64,000 nucleotides of DNA from Blasia pusilla (GCA_050084515.1 CM114275.1:16244001-16308000), one strand, 5' to 3'; positions 12,406 through 25,675 are shown, numbered from the stretch's first letter. A program made the numbers and translations. The notes: a model not told the origin generated them from the sequence alone.

Positions 12406-14097
12406 TCTCTTAGCGTGAGTTTGACATCTACTATCATTTTCCTTCATTTTAAGCATAATAACTTAGGTAGAATTAAGGCAATACACCAAACCTTCCCATG
12501 AACATTTTCCGGAAAGATCTCTTCCCACCTCATTCCATTTTTGCTTTATCTCACTCATGGCCTTGGTATTCTCATACTCTCTTTGTCCATCCTTTTTGTG
12601 TACTCGGGTGAGCTCACCATTTCCTTTTATCCAGGTTTTGTTCTTCCTTAAGAGACTCTCATACGATAAGTCTCTTGCATGGCTCGATGAGTTTTGTTTC
12701 CTTGTTATTCTGATGAAATTTCTTCATGTCCCATATTTCATCATTAAGGAGCGGGTCTCATGGACTCGAACCCTACAGGGTCGGAGTGACCATACCAACA
12801 CACATGTGATAATGCACACAACAGATAGCAAATTTCCACCTTCTTCTCCAATTCCCATGTTTTACCTTAACCAGATTTGGCATGTAGCAGCATCGCATGA
12901 ACTTGCGCCTTGCTTTCCTTAGCGCGAAACTCGTCCTAGTCCCATTTTGATAATTCTTTGTGGTGAGTTGGATAATAGCATGATACGGATTTCTGAAAAT
13001 GGGGTCGGGTACTTGCAACCTCAACCACATGGGAGGTGCTCGTAAGTCTTCAATCCTACGACGAAAATCTAACTCTAGGGTAATAGAGAATATTTTTCAA
13101 GTTTATTACTAAGAATGCACGTGCCATGCACAAGCATAGAATGAATATGATATTTATAAAGGTCATCTAGTTAGTAGTTGAATATATGGATAAAGTATGA
13201 GTAGAGCTAGGTTCATATATTTTTTTATGAACTGCCTAGTCCCTCTCTCACCATCTCACCAAATTATTTGAATCTTTATAATTAAAAGAGGACGCCTCTC
13301 CTCTAAGGGTTCCTTTGGTGTCAACGCTTTGAGAGAGGAAATTGAATTAATAAAAAGAAAAAATATTTTTTTAAATATCAAGAATGCATAACATGGGCAC
13401 ATACTAGTACTCATTATTTGAATATTGATTTGAATTAAAAAAACCTCATATGCAAGTAAACCAAGATGTAAAATAATTATAATATTTCACTTCCTATCGA
13501 AGACAACTTTTTACCTCCCACTTATAATAATCCCCATCTGTTTTATTAATAATATAGATAGTGAATTTTCATCGAAACGACGGTTGTCATCGCAACGGAT
13601 ATATTTGTATATTTGTTGTCCTCCTTGTTTGTCCGAAAGAAATATAACCACATTCAAATTTAATACAAAATCCACGGAAACCACGTGGCGTCAATGAGAA
13701 GTCGCAACCCTTCCGTCCATCCGTACGTCTGTCGCTGCTATGGGTCCCGCCCCATCCATCCATCCATCCCACTTGTGCACTGTACGAAGTTCCAATAGCG
13801 AGCGCTCCGAGATTCGCGGACGCTTTAAGAGTTTCATACCTCGACAAATAAATGCACCTTCTGGGAAACCCAAGAAAAATAAATTGAGTAAATACACTAT
13901 GCGATCCAAAGCCCCCAAATATAGCGCGTGAGTTTTGAATTTGAACTTTGGTGCAATAGTGCGTGCACCCACATAGTGCCTCGAGATATTACCATTTTAT
14001 TTTATTTCTTTTATTGGACCCCAATAGGGCTCCGCAGGCCGCACTTAGCTTAGCTTAGCGAGCCAGCGACAAGGGACTCTACATAGGGAAAATCAAA
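12406..14097. other. Intergenic DNA with a (CCAT)n tract
   Basis: The sequence turns AT-rich at the truncated element's edge. A short ccat microsatellite lies at 13751–13769, and taGCTTAGCTTAGC occurs near 14047. ORFs are short and unrecognisable. A ggttcgagtcc-like string near 12773 on the minus strand lacks the rest of a tRNA. Confidence 0.45.
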
Positions 14098-14557
14098 GGA
14101 TCGAGAAAAAACAAAGTCAAGTGAGAGAATCGAGGAGAGCGGATCGAGATCTTCGGGGGTTTTTAAGGGACCCAATATCCATCTCCACAATTACTCGATG
14201 GAGGGGAAAGTGCTTGTCCGTTTCCGATGGAGAAAAGCACCAGACCGCAATTTGGGTGAGGGAGGGGGAGCAAAAGAGGAAACCCATTTCAAGTGAAGGG
14301 GTCGTTCGATGGGTGGCAAAATATATTTTTAGACATGGGAAAAATGCCAAAGAAGGCACACCACTCTATGCTGAACTTGGCGTACCTCTCGTATTAGTCA
14401 CCAAGCCAATAATAGTCAGGATGTATCATACGAAATGGTATGCGTTAATCACGATTTAAGTGAGGATGTAAAAAGATGTGTGTGGCGAGGGGGAGTGGGG
14501 GGGCGGCGTTGGATACGCAATACTAAATCAAGTGCCATCTATATTGTCATATAGTGT
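14098..14557 (+). repeat. Left arm of a long inverted repeat
   Basis: This arm is the reverse complement of 15146–15602. I saw only two substitutions (G/A near 14141 and 14411) and a 3 bp length difference inside a poly-G run near 14493. The arm starts ggatcgagaaaaaac and ends tcatatagtgt. A 112-codon ORF (14121–14459) is repeated with identical protein sequence in the other arm, but it starts at GTG and resembles nothing known, so I do not call it a gene. The near identity implies recent formation or ongoing homogenisation. Confidence 0.95.
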
Positions 14558-15145
14558 GGTTATAAGTGGTGTCACGCCTATGAATGACATGTGTAATTTT
14601 TGGCCAATAGGATTAATTTAGTTCGTATTTCATTTCAAGGGTTACAGTTGGAATACTTTTTTCACGAGTGCTCCGTCCGGATGTTTTCTCACCTGTGCGT
14701 AGCATGGGCACTGTCTTGTTTAACTAAACGTGGCTCCTAGAAATGAAATGATGAGCCTTACTAAAAATGCATGATGGAGAACCCATCGGAAAAATAAAAG
14801 AGTGGCACTCATGAACTCAAGCTTCCAAAAGCTACAGCAGACCCGAAAAGGAAGAAGGGGGCAATCTCCCTTCTAGATAGCGGGCTCAGGCTGTGGGAGA
14901 CGCCGGCACTAGAGGCCCACTTAGTAGTAGTCATAGCTCTCTTGTTGTTGCTGATATTGTCTCTGCTGTTAGTGAGTTTCGTCGTTAGGGGGGGAATGCC
15001 CCCTTCTTCCTTTTCTGGTCTTGTTGTGGCCAAGTTTCAACGGAGAGGGTGGGGGGGTTGATTTTGTGGTACTAGTACCACAAAATAAATATTTCTCATA
15101 AAATATTGTAAGGAATGCAAAGGTAAGATGAATTGTACATATTGT
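14558..15145. other. 588 bp loop of the inverted repeat, with nested inverted repeat
   Basis: The loop separates the two 460 bp arms. It contains its own inverted pair: gaaaaggaagaagggggc (about 14845–14862) and gcccccttcttccttttc (about 14998–15015), some 135 bases apart, plus the perfect palindrome at 15061–15086. No coding capacity is recognised. A transcript across the locus would fold into a long stem with a structured loop. Confidence 0.8.
15061..15086. repeat. Perfect 26 bp palindrome
   Basis: The bases from attttgtggtact to its exact mirror complement form a perfect palindrome centred on ACTAGT, inside the loop of the larger inverted repeat. Confidence 0.95.
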
Positions 15146-15602
15146 ACACTATATGACAATATAGATGGCACTTGATTTAGTATTGCGTATCCAACGCCGC
15201 CCCCCCCCCCCTCGCCACACACATCTTTTTACATCCTCACTTAAATCGTGATTAACGCATACCATTTTGTATGATACATCCTGACTATTATTGGTTTGGT
15301 GACTAATACGAGAGGTACGCCAAGTTCAGCATAGAGTGGTGTGCCTTCTTTGGCATTTTTCCCATGTCTAAAAATATATTTTGCCACCCATCGAACGACC
15401 CCTTCACTTGAAATGGGTTTCCTCTTTTGCTCCCCCTCCCTCACCCAAATTGCGGTCTGGTGCTTTTCTCCATCGGAAACGGACAAGCACTTTCCCCTCC
15501 ATCGAGTAATTGTGGAGATGGATATTGGGTCCCTTAAAAACCCCCGAAGATCTCGATCTGCTCTCCTCGATTCTCTCACTTGACTTTGTTTTTTCTCGAT
15601 CC
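15146..15602 (-). repeat. Right arm of the long inverted repeat
   Basis: Reverse complement of the left arm over its whole length, ending ttttttctcgatcc. Flanking sequence diverges immediately outside (aaagga on the left, ccattac on the right), so the boundaries are sharp. I did not find convincing flanking target-site duplications. Confidence 0.95.
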
Positions 15603-16724
15603 ATTACATTTGATTTGTATGGGAGAATAGAATAATTATTCCACAATTACATGTGTAGCTAGTTTGCGTTACGCGGGAGCCACAGTTTAGTCACACTAGA
15701 TTCGCAAAACTGATGTTGCCCACATCAATTTAAAACTCATGATGATATCATTTTGCTTTACTAATATATTGCATTCATTTATGTTTTCGGTTTCCAAAAA
15801 ATAAAATTGGATCAATTTAGATCATAAGAGAAGTAGGACAAGTAGATTGCATGTCTATGGTTTTTATGTACGTGATCAATAGGACGGTAGAAGTAAATTT
15901 GTACAAAAATATAGGCAAGATAATGTGAAAGGAATATAAATGAAAAAAAATGTTTTTCAAAAATAAAAGGAAGGCCATAAAGTCCTTCATGGCTTCTGAA
16001 AAAATTTCCATTTTTTCAAGGAAAGTGGTATAGAGTCTGTACATGGTCTTAATTGTCATAATAGCTAAACAAATATTTACTTATTGCACATGTTGTGAAA
16101 ACCTTTTCTTGTTCTTCCTAGGTCAAGGAAAAACAGGTATTGGAAATCAAAACGTTATTTTCTTATATTACAAAGATTATTGTCTTGTCACGCAAATTAC
16201 AAATGCCATGTAAAGAGATAAAACTCAATCTCAGTCTTCAATTATGATATGGTCATGAAAATTACAATGTATTTTCACATAGTCAAACTTCCTTACTACA
16301 ACATTTGAGTATAATCCTTTGAGTTTGCAACATTAATTATAAAAAATTGAGCATTATAAAACTTACACCTAATAATTAAAAAAATTTACTTTCATGATAA
16401 TTCTTGACAGTAAGGTGCCCATGTATCACGACCTTTTGCCCATATATCCTTGTGTTAGGTCAAGGAGGGTAAGAGGTGAGTGAGATAAGAAGGAGCACTT
16501 GTGCACACTCAAGGTATGGGGCTAGACTTAGACTTGTGATTTGTTAATTTGCAAGGAGGAAGATTGTGGTAATAATGCTCAATAAAGTTAACTCGACCGT
16601 TTATTAGAAAAACCAAGGATGAAGAGGCTCAAACTATCATGCCAACATCTAGATTAATAGTTTAAATTAAATAAAGAATGATTCAAATTCATACAATGTT
16701 GAAACTTGAAACATCATTATTACG
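15603..16724. other. AT-rich intergenic DNA
   Basis: No ORF above about 80 codons and no recognisable motif. Confidence 0.5.
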
Positions 16725-18510
16725 ATCAATTAAATAGAAAAGTTTTACTTAGCCACATTTCACATAATCCCACATTGACACCATAACCATCAATAAGATC
16801 CTCATGTGATGCATTGTATATAGTATGCAAAGGATATAAAATGAATTTCCTTACATAAAATTTATGGAAATACGTGTTGGAAGGGGAGAGCATGTTTGGC
16901 ACCACTTGTACGACAAACCAAATTCCAACATAGGTGTCACCATCAAGGAGACGATGCTCCCAAAATAATATACATTTCACAATTTTATGTGACAGTAATG
17001 CCAACCTATTAAAAAAAAGGAGGTATGTTAACAAGGATTTGTTCCACTCAGAAGCCATTAGACCTACTCTGTGATGTTCACGTACATGACAGATTCATGA
17101 TATATGTTGAAGGTTTGCACGTCTTGGGATCCAAATGGAGACTATGCCTTGCACTTTCCTACCTTCACCGCTAGGCCAACACGTGCCAATTTGGTAGTAA
17201 AGTGTTGGAATGTAGGGAAAACGTGATCCATGACCAACAATATGAGCATTATTTGCCATGTAGAGGAAAATACACCCCGAAAAAGCCTCCATTATAGAGA
17301 GAACAACTTGGAAATTAACCAAAGCAAAAAGAGCACCACATAGGGGATCACCTTATGGTCCTTATCTAGTACTAATGGTGGACCTCCAAAACTCTAACTC
17401 CTCTTCTAATTGACCATAGTGGAAGTGGAGGGCCAAAGTGATCCCATAGAAAGTGTGAATAGATACAATGAGGCTAACAATGGGACCATTCGTATCCCTT
17501 GACTCTAAGAATATGGTTGTACGCATGATTGCACAAAAATGAACAAGCCCATCCCTAAAATAGACATGGACGGACAAGTGTGGACATATATTTACAGACA
17601 TGGATTACAAAAGCTTGGACCCACTCTTATAGTTCATGTTGGAAGGTAGGGCAAGGACGAGTGGGGTAATAATGGGGAGGTAGTGGGGGTGGAGGGAGGA
17701 AGGAATGGGAAATTATTGAACACGTAGGCAAGTGGGGGAAATGAGAAATAAGGGGAAGATGGGTCCATATGGACAAGTCCTTCCATAGGACAGACGTAAG
17801 TCCACGGACACGCACTTTGTTCATATGAAAACTTGGTTGCATGAGATATTGAGTTGAGGAAATTCTTCACATCCAATTGAAAAACCACCTATTTTAGATG
17901 GATATCGAGAGAAGCCCTCGAACCCTAATACGAATGTCTCACAACCGCTTGGGTCAACAACTCAAAATTGATGTAGAATTATGTGTGAGTTGAAAGCCTC
18001 AAAAATTTGTACAAAAAACGTACGACTCGTCAACCTCAACAGAACCTTACTTAGGGTAATCAGAAGAATCCCTCCATCCTCCTTGGACAATTCCAAAAAT
18101 TGCTCCGCTCCCAATAATTGGACCATTGTTTCCATAACTCTCCCTTGAGTTACGTAAGAGATAAGTTGAAGCAACTTGGAAAAAAAGCTAGAGTAAATCA
18201 ATCTCGAAGGTGTTTGTACACCATACGAGAAAAAACTTCAAGAGCAATCCGTGGAGAACGTCTGAGTGTTTGTACAACGAGAGGCGGGTCCATGTTGACG
18301 ATCATGTCAAGATGGAGGTCATCTAAAAAATCTAAGATGTCAACTGCTGAGCAAGGAATGAAGCCTCGGGAAGACATGAATAATATGAATTGTCAGAGGC
18401 GCAATGTCGGTAGGGTGAAGAGCATGTGTGGCTTGCCAATACTCGCAAGCGTATCCTTGTGTTATAAACCATTGCAAAATGGCTATTGTGAGATCATAAG
18501 GCCATAAACG
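16725..18510 (-). pseudogene. Decayed non-LTR-type reverse transcriptase
   Basis: The minus strand from about 18.5 to 16.7 kb reads as one long coding trace with scattered stops and frame changes. Recognisable in order are KEDGGILLITLSKVLLRLTS (fingers region, normally KKDGGIRPI..GEVLRRLTS), QLDVKNFLNSISHATKF (palm motif A, normally DF.NAFN.ISR), and GDPLCGALFALVNFQVVLSI followed by FLYMANNAHIVG (normally a FADDTHI catalytic pair, here eroded to ANNAH), then a downstream thumb-like tail. This matches the reverse transcriptases with a GDPLG signature found in non-LTR-type retroelements of plants. The catalytic aspartates of the DD motif are lost, so it is dead. No endonuclease or poly(A) end was recognised. 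Confidence 0.6.
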
Positions 18511-18890
18511 GAATGAGTGTTACTTATGGAACAATCCACAAACTCTGAAATGGGATTTGAAGAGACTCCAAATCACTCTTTTAAGAGACGAAGGATTGGA
18601 CCACAACCTCTCTATGATCATCCTTCCTTATGGAGACACCAACATGGACGGAGGAAGAACAAATCACAAGGACTCCATGGACCAATAATAGAAGGATAAT
18701 AATGAAAGAAATAATAAAAACGTGCCGTAATGCATAACTAATCAAGCTGTCCAAAGCTAATAAAAATGAACGCTTCTACTTCAGAAAAGCTCAGGTCGGG
18801 AGTCTCCCGCACTAGAAGTACATCCATTTCACCATTAAAAGAAACTCCGCCACATGCCCGAAACTGAAAAAAAAAAAAAGAATCCGTAAC
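18511..18890. other. Short intergenic spacer
   Basis: No motif recognised. It grades into the GC-rich island on its right. Confidence 0.4.
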
Positions 18891-19915
18891 ATGCAACAAG
18901 ACGAGAGATGTACGTCACATCTCCCCCTATTGGCGCGTTATATACGTATATGTTTCGATGGGAAAAGAAAAGAAAAAGAAAAGAAAACATTCGTATATAT
19001 GTGGATGAGGGACGGGAGAAGAAACAGGAGACAAGTGAGAAGACGCGGCCAGGTAGGCAGGCGGGCAAGTTGGGGTGGTGGATGTCGTAGGAATCGAGCG
19101 CAGGGAGGCAGACGGGGAGCGCCGTCACGGAAGCAGAGTCGTGGATTTCATTGACCGGGCGTTGACTGGGTGACGGGGCATGGTGGGACCTGACGAAGGG
19201 CGGGCTGGGAGGAGGGGGAGGGGGGACTAATGCGTGCCACCTCGTTTATTTATTTACTATTATTTATTTATCTCTCTATCTATCCTCTGGAGCCTGAGTC
19301 GTGGACAGTGGACGCGAAAGGTGGGAGGCCGGCCCCTCGTGCTGGAACGCCCGTCGTCGCGCACAGGGCCTTACGCAGCGAAGGGCGCTCGGGAATGGAT
19401 TCCGTTCTGCAAGTTCTGTCGTCCGTTCTGACGCACCCACATTCAATTGACAGCTTCCTTCGCATCCAGCGCCCACCTGCCCCGAGCTGACCGCGCTCAC
19501 GAGTTCATCGCCAGGGCAGGCGAGATTCGCCGGTCGGGCAGGGGCCTTGGAAGAACAAAAAAAGTAAGCGAGCGGGCGAGCGAGCGAGCGAGCGTGAGAA
19601 TCCGTCCCTGTCAAGCGGCACATGCCTGCGGCGCTGCGCCCCCTGCAAGGGCACCGGGCCCCGGGGCCGTTCAAACGTGGGAAAAGGCCAGGGTATTATT
19701 GACACGTCAGACTCGCGTCCTTAAGCCGGCCACGGTACGCGTCCTTAATCCTGCCTGCATGCCTCCCCTCCCTCCAGCCTCCAGGCTCTGTGTGCAGGCG
19801 CGACCTGGAGCGAGTAAAGTTAACAGAATCCCTTCCTCTTCCGCCCCTAGCAGACTGACACGATTCCCTTTCTAAGCGGCCAGCGAGAAAAGACCTCAAA
19901 CTTCTCGCTAACACG
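18891..19915. other. GC-rich, CpG-rich island without recognised gene
   Basis: Base composition rises sharply relative to both flanks, with (GAGC)n-like runs near 19570–19592. Overlapping ORFs exist in several frames on both strands, as expected in GC-rich DNA, and none resembles a known protein. A gtaagt donor-like string follows at 19915. It could be the promoter and 5' exon of an unrecognised transcript. Confidence concerns the composition only. Confidence 0.45.
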
Positions 19916-22900
19916 TAAGTTATCCAATTTCGTTAACTAAGTGCTTGTTCCAAGTCCATTCTCTTGTTTGTTTCTCCCATCTTCACGATCGAATAAGTAG
20001 TTTATGTTTACCGTCGAAGTAAACGTGATACTACTTTATGTGAATTACGACACAAGTGAATATATGTTGTAACCATTCTTCCATGAATTTTAAATCGAAA
20101 AAAAGATCTATTTTATTTTTTTATAATTCATGTTATTATTAGAGACATTCATGTTGGTTTAAATGTTCCACATGTTGATACATATGTCCTTTTCACCCAT
20201 ATAAATTTGCCATGTATCCACACATACTCGCTAATTTGATTTTCACATCTGGTACTCTATTTTATCATAATTGCTATTGCACTAGCAATACATCCTCGTA
20301 CTCGTCCATTGCATGAGCATCTTACTAGGGAAGTAAAAAGTTGAAAATTCCTATGGGAGTTCGTCTTGCTACTCAATTTCCTATATGAGTCATGAGGTTG
20401 AATCAAAACACGGGTCGTAGGAGATATGAAGCACGTAGAAATCTTTGGATCAATTTCTCGCATTGATTTGGATAGCATTTATAGAAAAAAAATTCCACTC
20501 AATACTCCTTGATTTTATAGCGGTAATTTAGCTCTTATATCATATATTGCGTTGTTTAAGTCCATCTTGAGTGTTGTCTTGTTGGCCACAAGGAGGCTTG
20601 TTATATGAGCTCGCTACAAGACTACCATAAGACCTTGCAACGGAACTTCGAGTTCCCCTATTAAATAAAAGAGGGATTTCTTAGTGTTAGACTTCAAGCT
20701 CTAAGAAATTCTTACATAGAGTTAAATCAATCAATAATAGCGTTTAATATTGGAAAGAGACTCAAAAGAGGATAATCAAGGGATAAATTAAGGAAGTGGG
20801 CACTTACAAATCTTTCTAATCCATGAAAAGGAAAATTTTAAAATATCTACACTTTGAAGGAATTAAAAATTGGAAACCAATGTTCCAAGAAAAAAAATTA
20901 AAAACTTATTTCATAACCCTTTTATGAAAATGGTTCCAAATTCTAAAACTTTGTGAAATTCTTTTGGAAATCTTCAAAAATTGAATAAAAGTATGCTTAA
21001 ATGGCAATAAGCTAGACTAATGGAGGGACATGGGTTTGGTTATTATGATGTTGGGGCTTTGCTATTCCAAATTTCAAGTTTAAAGAAGTTTTTACCTTTT
21101 TCTTAGTCTAGCTCTTCTACATCATTTTGATGCATGATATGAAACCCTCTTATTACCTCCCATAAAAACTCAATCATATTTCAGCCATTGTTTTGGCATC
21201 GGCCTAATCTTTTTTGAACATGAAGAGATTGGGAGACTTCGTTGAATTTTTCATTTCAAAAAATATCTTACCAGCGCAAACCTAAGAGATTTATGGCCAC
21301 GTGATGTTTTTCCTCGGAATGAGGAAAATTTAAAGCGTCGGTGTGATTTAATGCCAACTAGTTTTCCATGAATCATGATTCCAAGTTATGAGTTTGCTTG
21401 AATGAATTGAAGGTATGGGTGATGAGATATGTAGACTCTTCTTGTGTAGAGATCAATAGGCAAAATGAAATCAATTTGGCATTTTTCAAACCCATATCCT
21501 TGAGGTGCATACCTATCTCGATGCACCACAAAGATGGTGCATTGACATAGGTATCTCTTTGCACTCTCTAGAGTTAATGAGGAAAAAATAGACATAATTT
21601 TTGAAAACACAACGTGTTGATTGAAGAACCATTAGGATAATCATGAAGCTCATTTTGAGTTCTTGTGTCAACCTGACACCAATAATGAGTATTGGAAGGT
21701 TAATGGATTATTGAATCTTTGAGGAGGGCAACATGAAAGTGGAAAAGACAGTTCAAGAAAAATCCAAGATTCAAAGTTTCAATTAAAGTGGTTGTGTAAT
21801 TCTGGATGGGTCTCATATAAGTTCCTTGGGCATCTCCTAAAATTTTGTTATTTCTAAAGTTGTTCTCTACCTTATAAAAATACTAATTCAGATTTGGAGC
21901 AGAAAGAATTGTGTTCATCCTTGCGCAATTGAAAGTAAATTTTTTTTCTTTGTTTTACGAACTCGAGGCGCACAAGAGACATTTTAAAATCTATAGATAA
22001 ATAGAGGAGTACTCTATCTTTTTATCTATAAACAACATCTACATTTACTAGAAAAATGACATCTAAACTGTAAATAACCTCAGCTCTTCAAAATTTTCTA
22101 CCATCTCAAAATTCTTTTTGTACTATGCTTGAATCAAATTTGGAAGTTGAACACTCAACTTGCTATGTATGGAAGAAATATCCAAGAATTTTGTGACAAG
22201 TGAAAGTTGTACCACATTTGACATAAGATGGAGGATGATGAGAGCGGACTTGGCTTAAGAAAGCACATAAATTCTGAAAGAGACTACGAGTTCGATTTGT
22301 TATGATAGGTAATGGAAAAACCAGTTAGGAGCCGTGAGCAGATTGTGCGATGCACGGTCCACTCCACGGTCCTTAATCCTGAGGGCCCCGTTACATGAAT
22401 GCCCCCTTACCCATGCCACGCCTCGCCCTACCCATGCACGATTCAAAAGATACGTGACGAATTCTCCTGTGTAGCCATTTGAAAACCGCTCTTCTATCAA
22501 CAGTTAATAATATATTGGGAAAAATAGTAAAATACAATCTTTCATAAATTTGCATGGTGAGTCTTACCTCTCATTATTTTTCACAACAATAGAGGTTTAC
22601 TTGCCCACATTCTTATTTAATTTTCATTTCCTTTTTCTCCATAAAGTTCTGTATTATACGGCAATATTTAATTTCGTCATTCCATAAATATTCTCGTGTT
22701 CTCATGACTTTTTTATCTTTTTCTTATTCCATGGATTTCTGTAACGCATCGAGAGTGTGTAAGAATCCTTATGATTGCTCTGAATTGTGCATATTCAGTG
22801 CCCCCAAAATCGATAGAATATGAGAAAGAATTAGAGAGTTATGACCAGATTAACTTAAATGTAACGCATACGGAAACATTTAATAGATTGTAGCAAAAGT

Positions 22901-24590
22901 AATTGAAGAAAAAAATCTGAAATATAAGCTTACCCATAGATCAAGCCTGGAAGTGATGTCATTACTTGGAATAAGAATCCAATGAATATTCTGCTAAATC
23001 TCTCATGTGGCCTTAATAATCCATTTGACTTGTAATGATTTCCTCTCGATTCCACAAAGATTCTGATATAAATTCTCATTTACATTAAACAACTGGACGG
23101 CAAACCGTTATAATTTTCCTTATTAAGAAAACGAGATGTAGTGACTGAAATGAGTGCACAATATTTATTATTAATGGGGAGTACAATTTCTTCATGACCT
23201 CATTACTAAGTGAAGACAGAAAAGCGCCCTTGAGTACCAAGTAAAGTACAATCTGCCATCTAATCAATGGTACTTAGTTCCTTGTAAGATCCTCAACAAC
23301 CGCAACATTCCCATGATTCTTTCTTTCTCTCTCTCTGCTCACATTTGGGAAGACCAATGGCAATTTTGACTGACTTACATAATACATAGAGAGCTGTTTA
23401 ACTTTCGTTCCATCACTTATCCCATGGAATCACCATTGACTCCGATTCCACTCGAGTGAGCAATCATTGCACTTGTGTGAAGATGTGAGAGGATTAGGGT
23501 TAGGGCTAACTGTCCATTATGCCACTTTTGGCGACGATGAACTGTTACAGCGATGGGGGATTGCCGTCATCCTGTAGAGGATTAGGGTTGACTACATGGA
23601 TGAATGGGAGAGAGCAATTTTCTTTTCCAATCGGATAAATGCGTGACTTTGTTTGCCCTCCAAGAACTATGTTGGTGTAGTTAAGAGAGAGAGAGAGTGG
23701 AAGGTTAAACCCTAAACCCTCTCCATTCACCATGGTTGGTAGATTGAGGCTTGCTTGGTGGAACGATAGAGAGAAAGAATAATAGAGAAAGAGGGTGATG
23801 GGTACATCGTCTAAATTATAATTTGCCGAGTGGTTTTGATATGGCGACACCTCCGGAGCATGACGCGTGTCATCGTGAATCCGGCGCTTATATACCTTCA
23901 ACCGGTGCATATTTCAGTAGGGGCGAGTATACATTTTGGGACGGGGGGGCATATATGTACAGGACCGTGTGATGCACGGTCCGTCTAGTAAGTACAAAAG
24001 AAAGGCGAATGTAAATAACCGAAGGCTATTTACGTTCGCGATGGTCATGGCCATTGCAACCCACAAGGTTTGATGGTTACCCTCCTCTTTGTTGTCATCG
24101 GCAATCTGATTGATCCATGTCTTATTCGCAACTCGGTCTCCCAAGTAGTTCACATCATATATATGAGTTGAGCATTGCTTTTGCATTGTTTTGCAGCTCT
24201 TTTGAAAAAATGGTCAAGAGAGAGGATTAAGTGATCTTTTGGAAATTTTAATTTAAGAAATGATATTAAATTTATAAAGTTTTTTTCCAAAATAATGAAA
24301 TTAATTTTACTTTGCAAGTTATTTCTATTTTCCAGACTGAAAATTATGAATTTTTTAATTATTTATTGAAAATAACGGACATTTTTGTCGCGAGAGGAAG
24401 GTAAAAGAAGTCCGTAAGATTTTCTCAATAATAGAAAATCTTCATTTTCTCAAGAAATAAATCATCATCATTAATAATCGATTTAATCCCATCTCATCTA
24501 CATTACCGAGCGCATCGCATTCGCAACAAGTCATTACTTACCCAAAAACACAACCCCATTGAAACGGTTTAAATTCTCCCGGAAACTATA
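19916..24590. other. AT-rich intergenic DNA
   Basis: No ORF above about 120 codons and no domain recognised. An 8 bp-stem hairpin (ggaccgtg/cacggtcc) sits at 23962–23982, and its gatgcacggtcc half recurs at about 22349–22360. GA/CT-rich runs occur near 23315–23335 and 23685–23700. Confidence 0.45.
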
Positions 24591-25675
24591 CAATGAAATG
24601 ATTTGCGGAGCCCTCAGGGGCTTTCGGAGTTCTCAAAGATTGCGAAGAAGAAAGCAACTTTGCTCCCAACACCGTAAAGCAAAAGCATCGACCGCGTAAC
24701 TTTTCTCTCGCCCTTTGAGGATGGAGAAACCGACCCGCGATTACCTCCACGAAAGCAATTGGGCCGAGCCATGAAAGCGTAGAGTAAAGAGCTTTTGCTT
24801 TTGAAGCAAAAGCGAGGAGCCCAGTGGTTCTGTCACTCTCTCTCTCTCTCTCTTACCCCTCCGAGCTACCGGCTGCGGTTGGATGCAAGTGACTCGGTCC
24901 GCCACCGCGGCTTATGATCCAGCAGAGAATCCCAACGGAAAACCATGTTCGCGCTCCCCACCACCACCCTATCGAGAAGTGCGTGGGAAATTGAGCTCGC
25001 CCTGTCGGTCTCCCGTGAGGGAGTCCTGGCACCGATTGCCTCGTGGCACATGACATGATATCCACTTCCGGCTCCTTTCCAGAGCGATCGCGAGAAGTGG
25101 GTGCTTTCGAGTCGAAGCGCACTCCGCTCCATTCCTCTGCGAGCGATGCACACTGACTCACTGCGTCGCACTGAATTGCTCTGCACTTCTCGGTGGGCTT
25201 TGTCGCATCGCGAAGCTCCGCGTCCGCGTCCGCACCCAACGCCACCACCGAACAACAGTTCACCGTCCCCCCACTTCTCAGTACACTCCCTCAACTGAAC
25301 TAAACTAAACTAAACTAAACTAAACTAAATTACCGATTCCCTCCTCTCTCTCTCTCGCCTCCTCTCCGCTGAGTACTCCTGTCCTCGGCCTCATATCCGC
25401 TGCGCTGCGCTCTGGTCCACCGTTGCTCTGGAGTCTGGACTCCCAACTCTTGGGTTCACATGCGCGACGGCCTGACACGTAGCATCGATCGGAATTCATC
25501 GAATCGCGCGCGAGCGGAAGGGGTGTTGGGCGGATCGTCTGAAAAAGCTGCCCCCGGCGACCGGACCGGACCGGACAGGACGCCGGCGGACTTCGTGGAG
25601 GGCCGGGTCCGATTTAAGTCGCGGCCACGTGGATTTCTTGATTATGTCCGGGTAGTTATGGCTTCCTATTAATTG
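24591..25675. other. GC-rich island with (TC)n and (TAAAC)n repeats
   Basis: A CpG-rich block contains a tc dinucleotide run at 24836–24853 and a taaac pentanucleotide run at 25298–25330. ORFs (24853–25294 minus, 25460–25672 plus) have arginine/serine-rich composition and no recognised domain. A promoter or 5' UTR is plausible from composition and CT-rich tracts, but no coding exon could be linked to it. Confidence 0.4.

Noticed and set aside
12765-12800. tRNA-like B-box on the minus strand (ggttcgagtcc)
   Set aside because: No matching A-box or cloverleaf. It could at most be a tRNA-derived SINE trace, which I cannot support.
14121-14459. Identical 112-codon ORFs in both arms of the inverted repeat
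   Set aside because: GTG start and no recognisable domain. The identity of the proteins follows from DNA identity of the arms and is not evidence of coding constraint.
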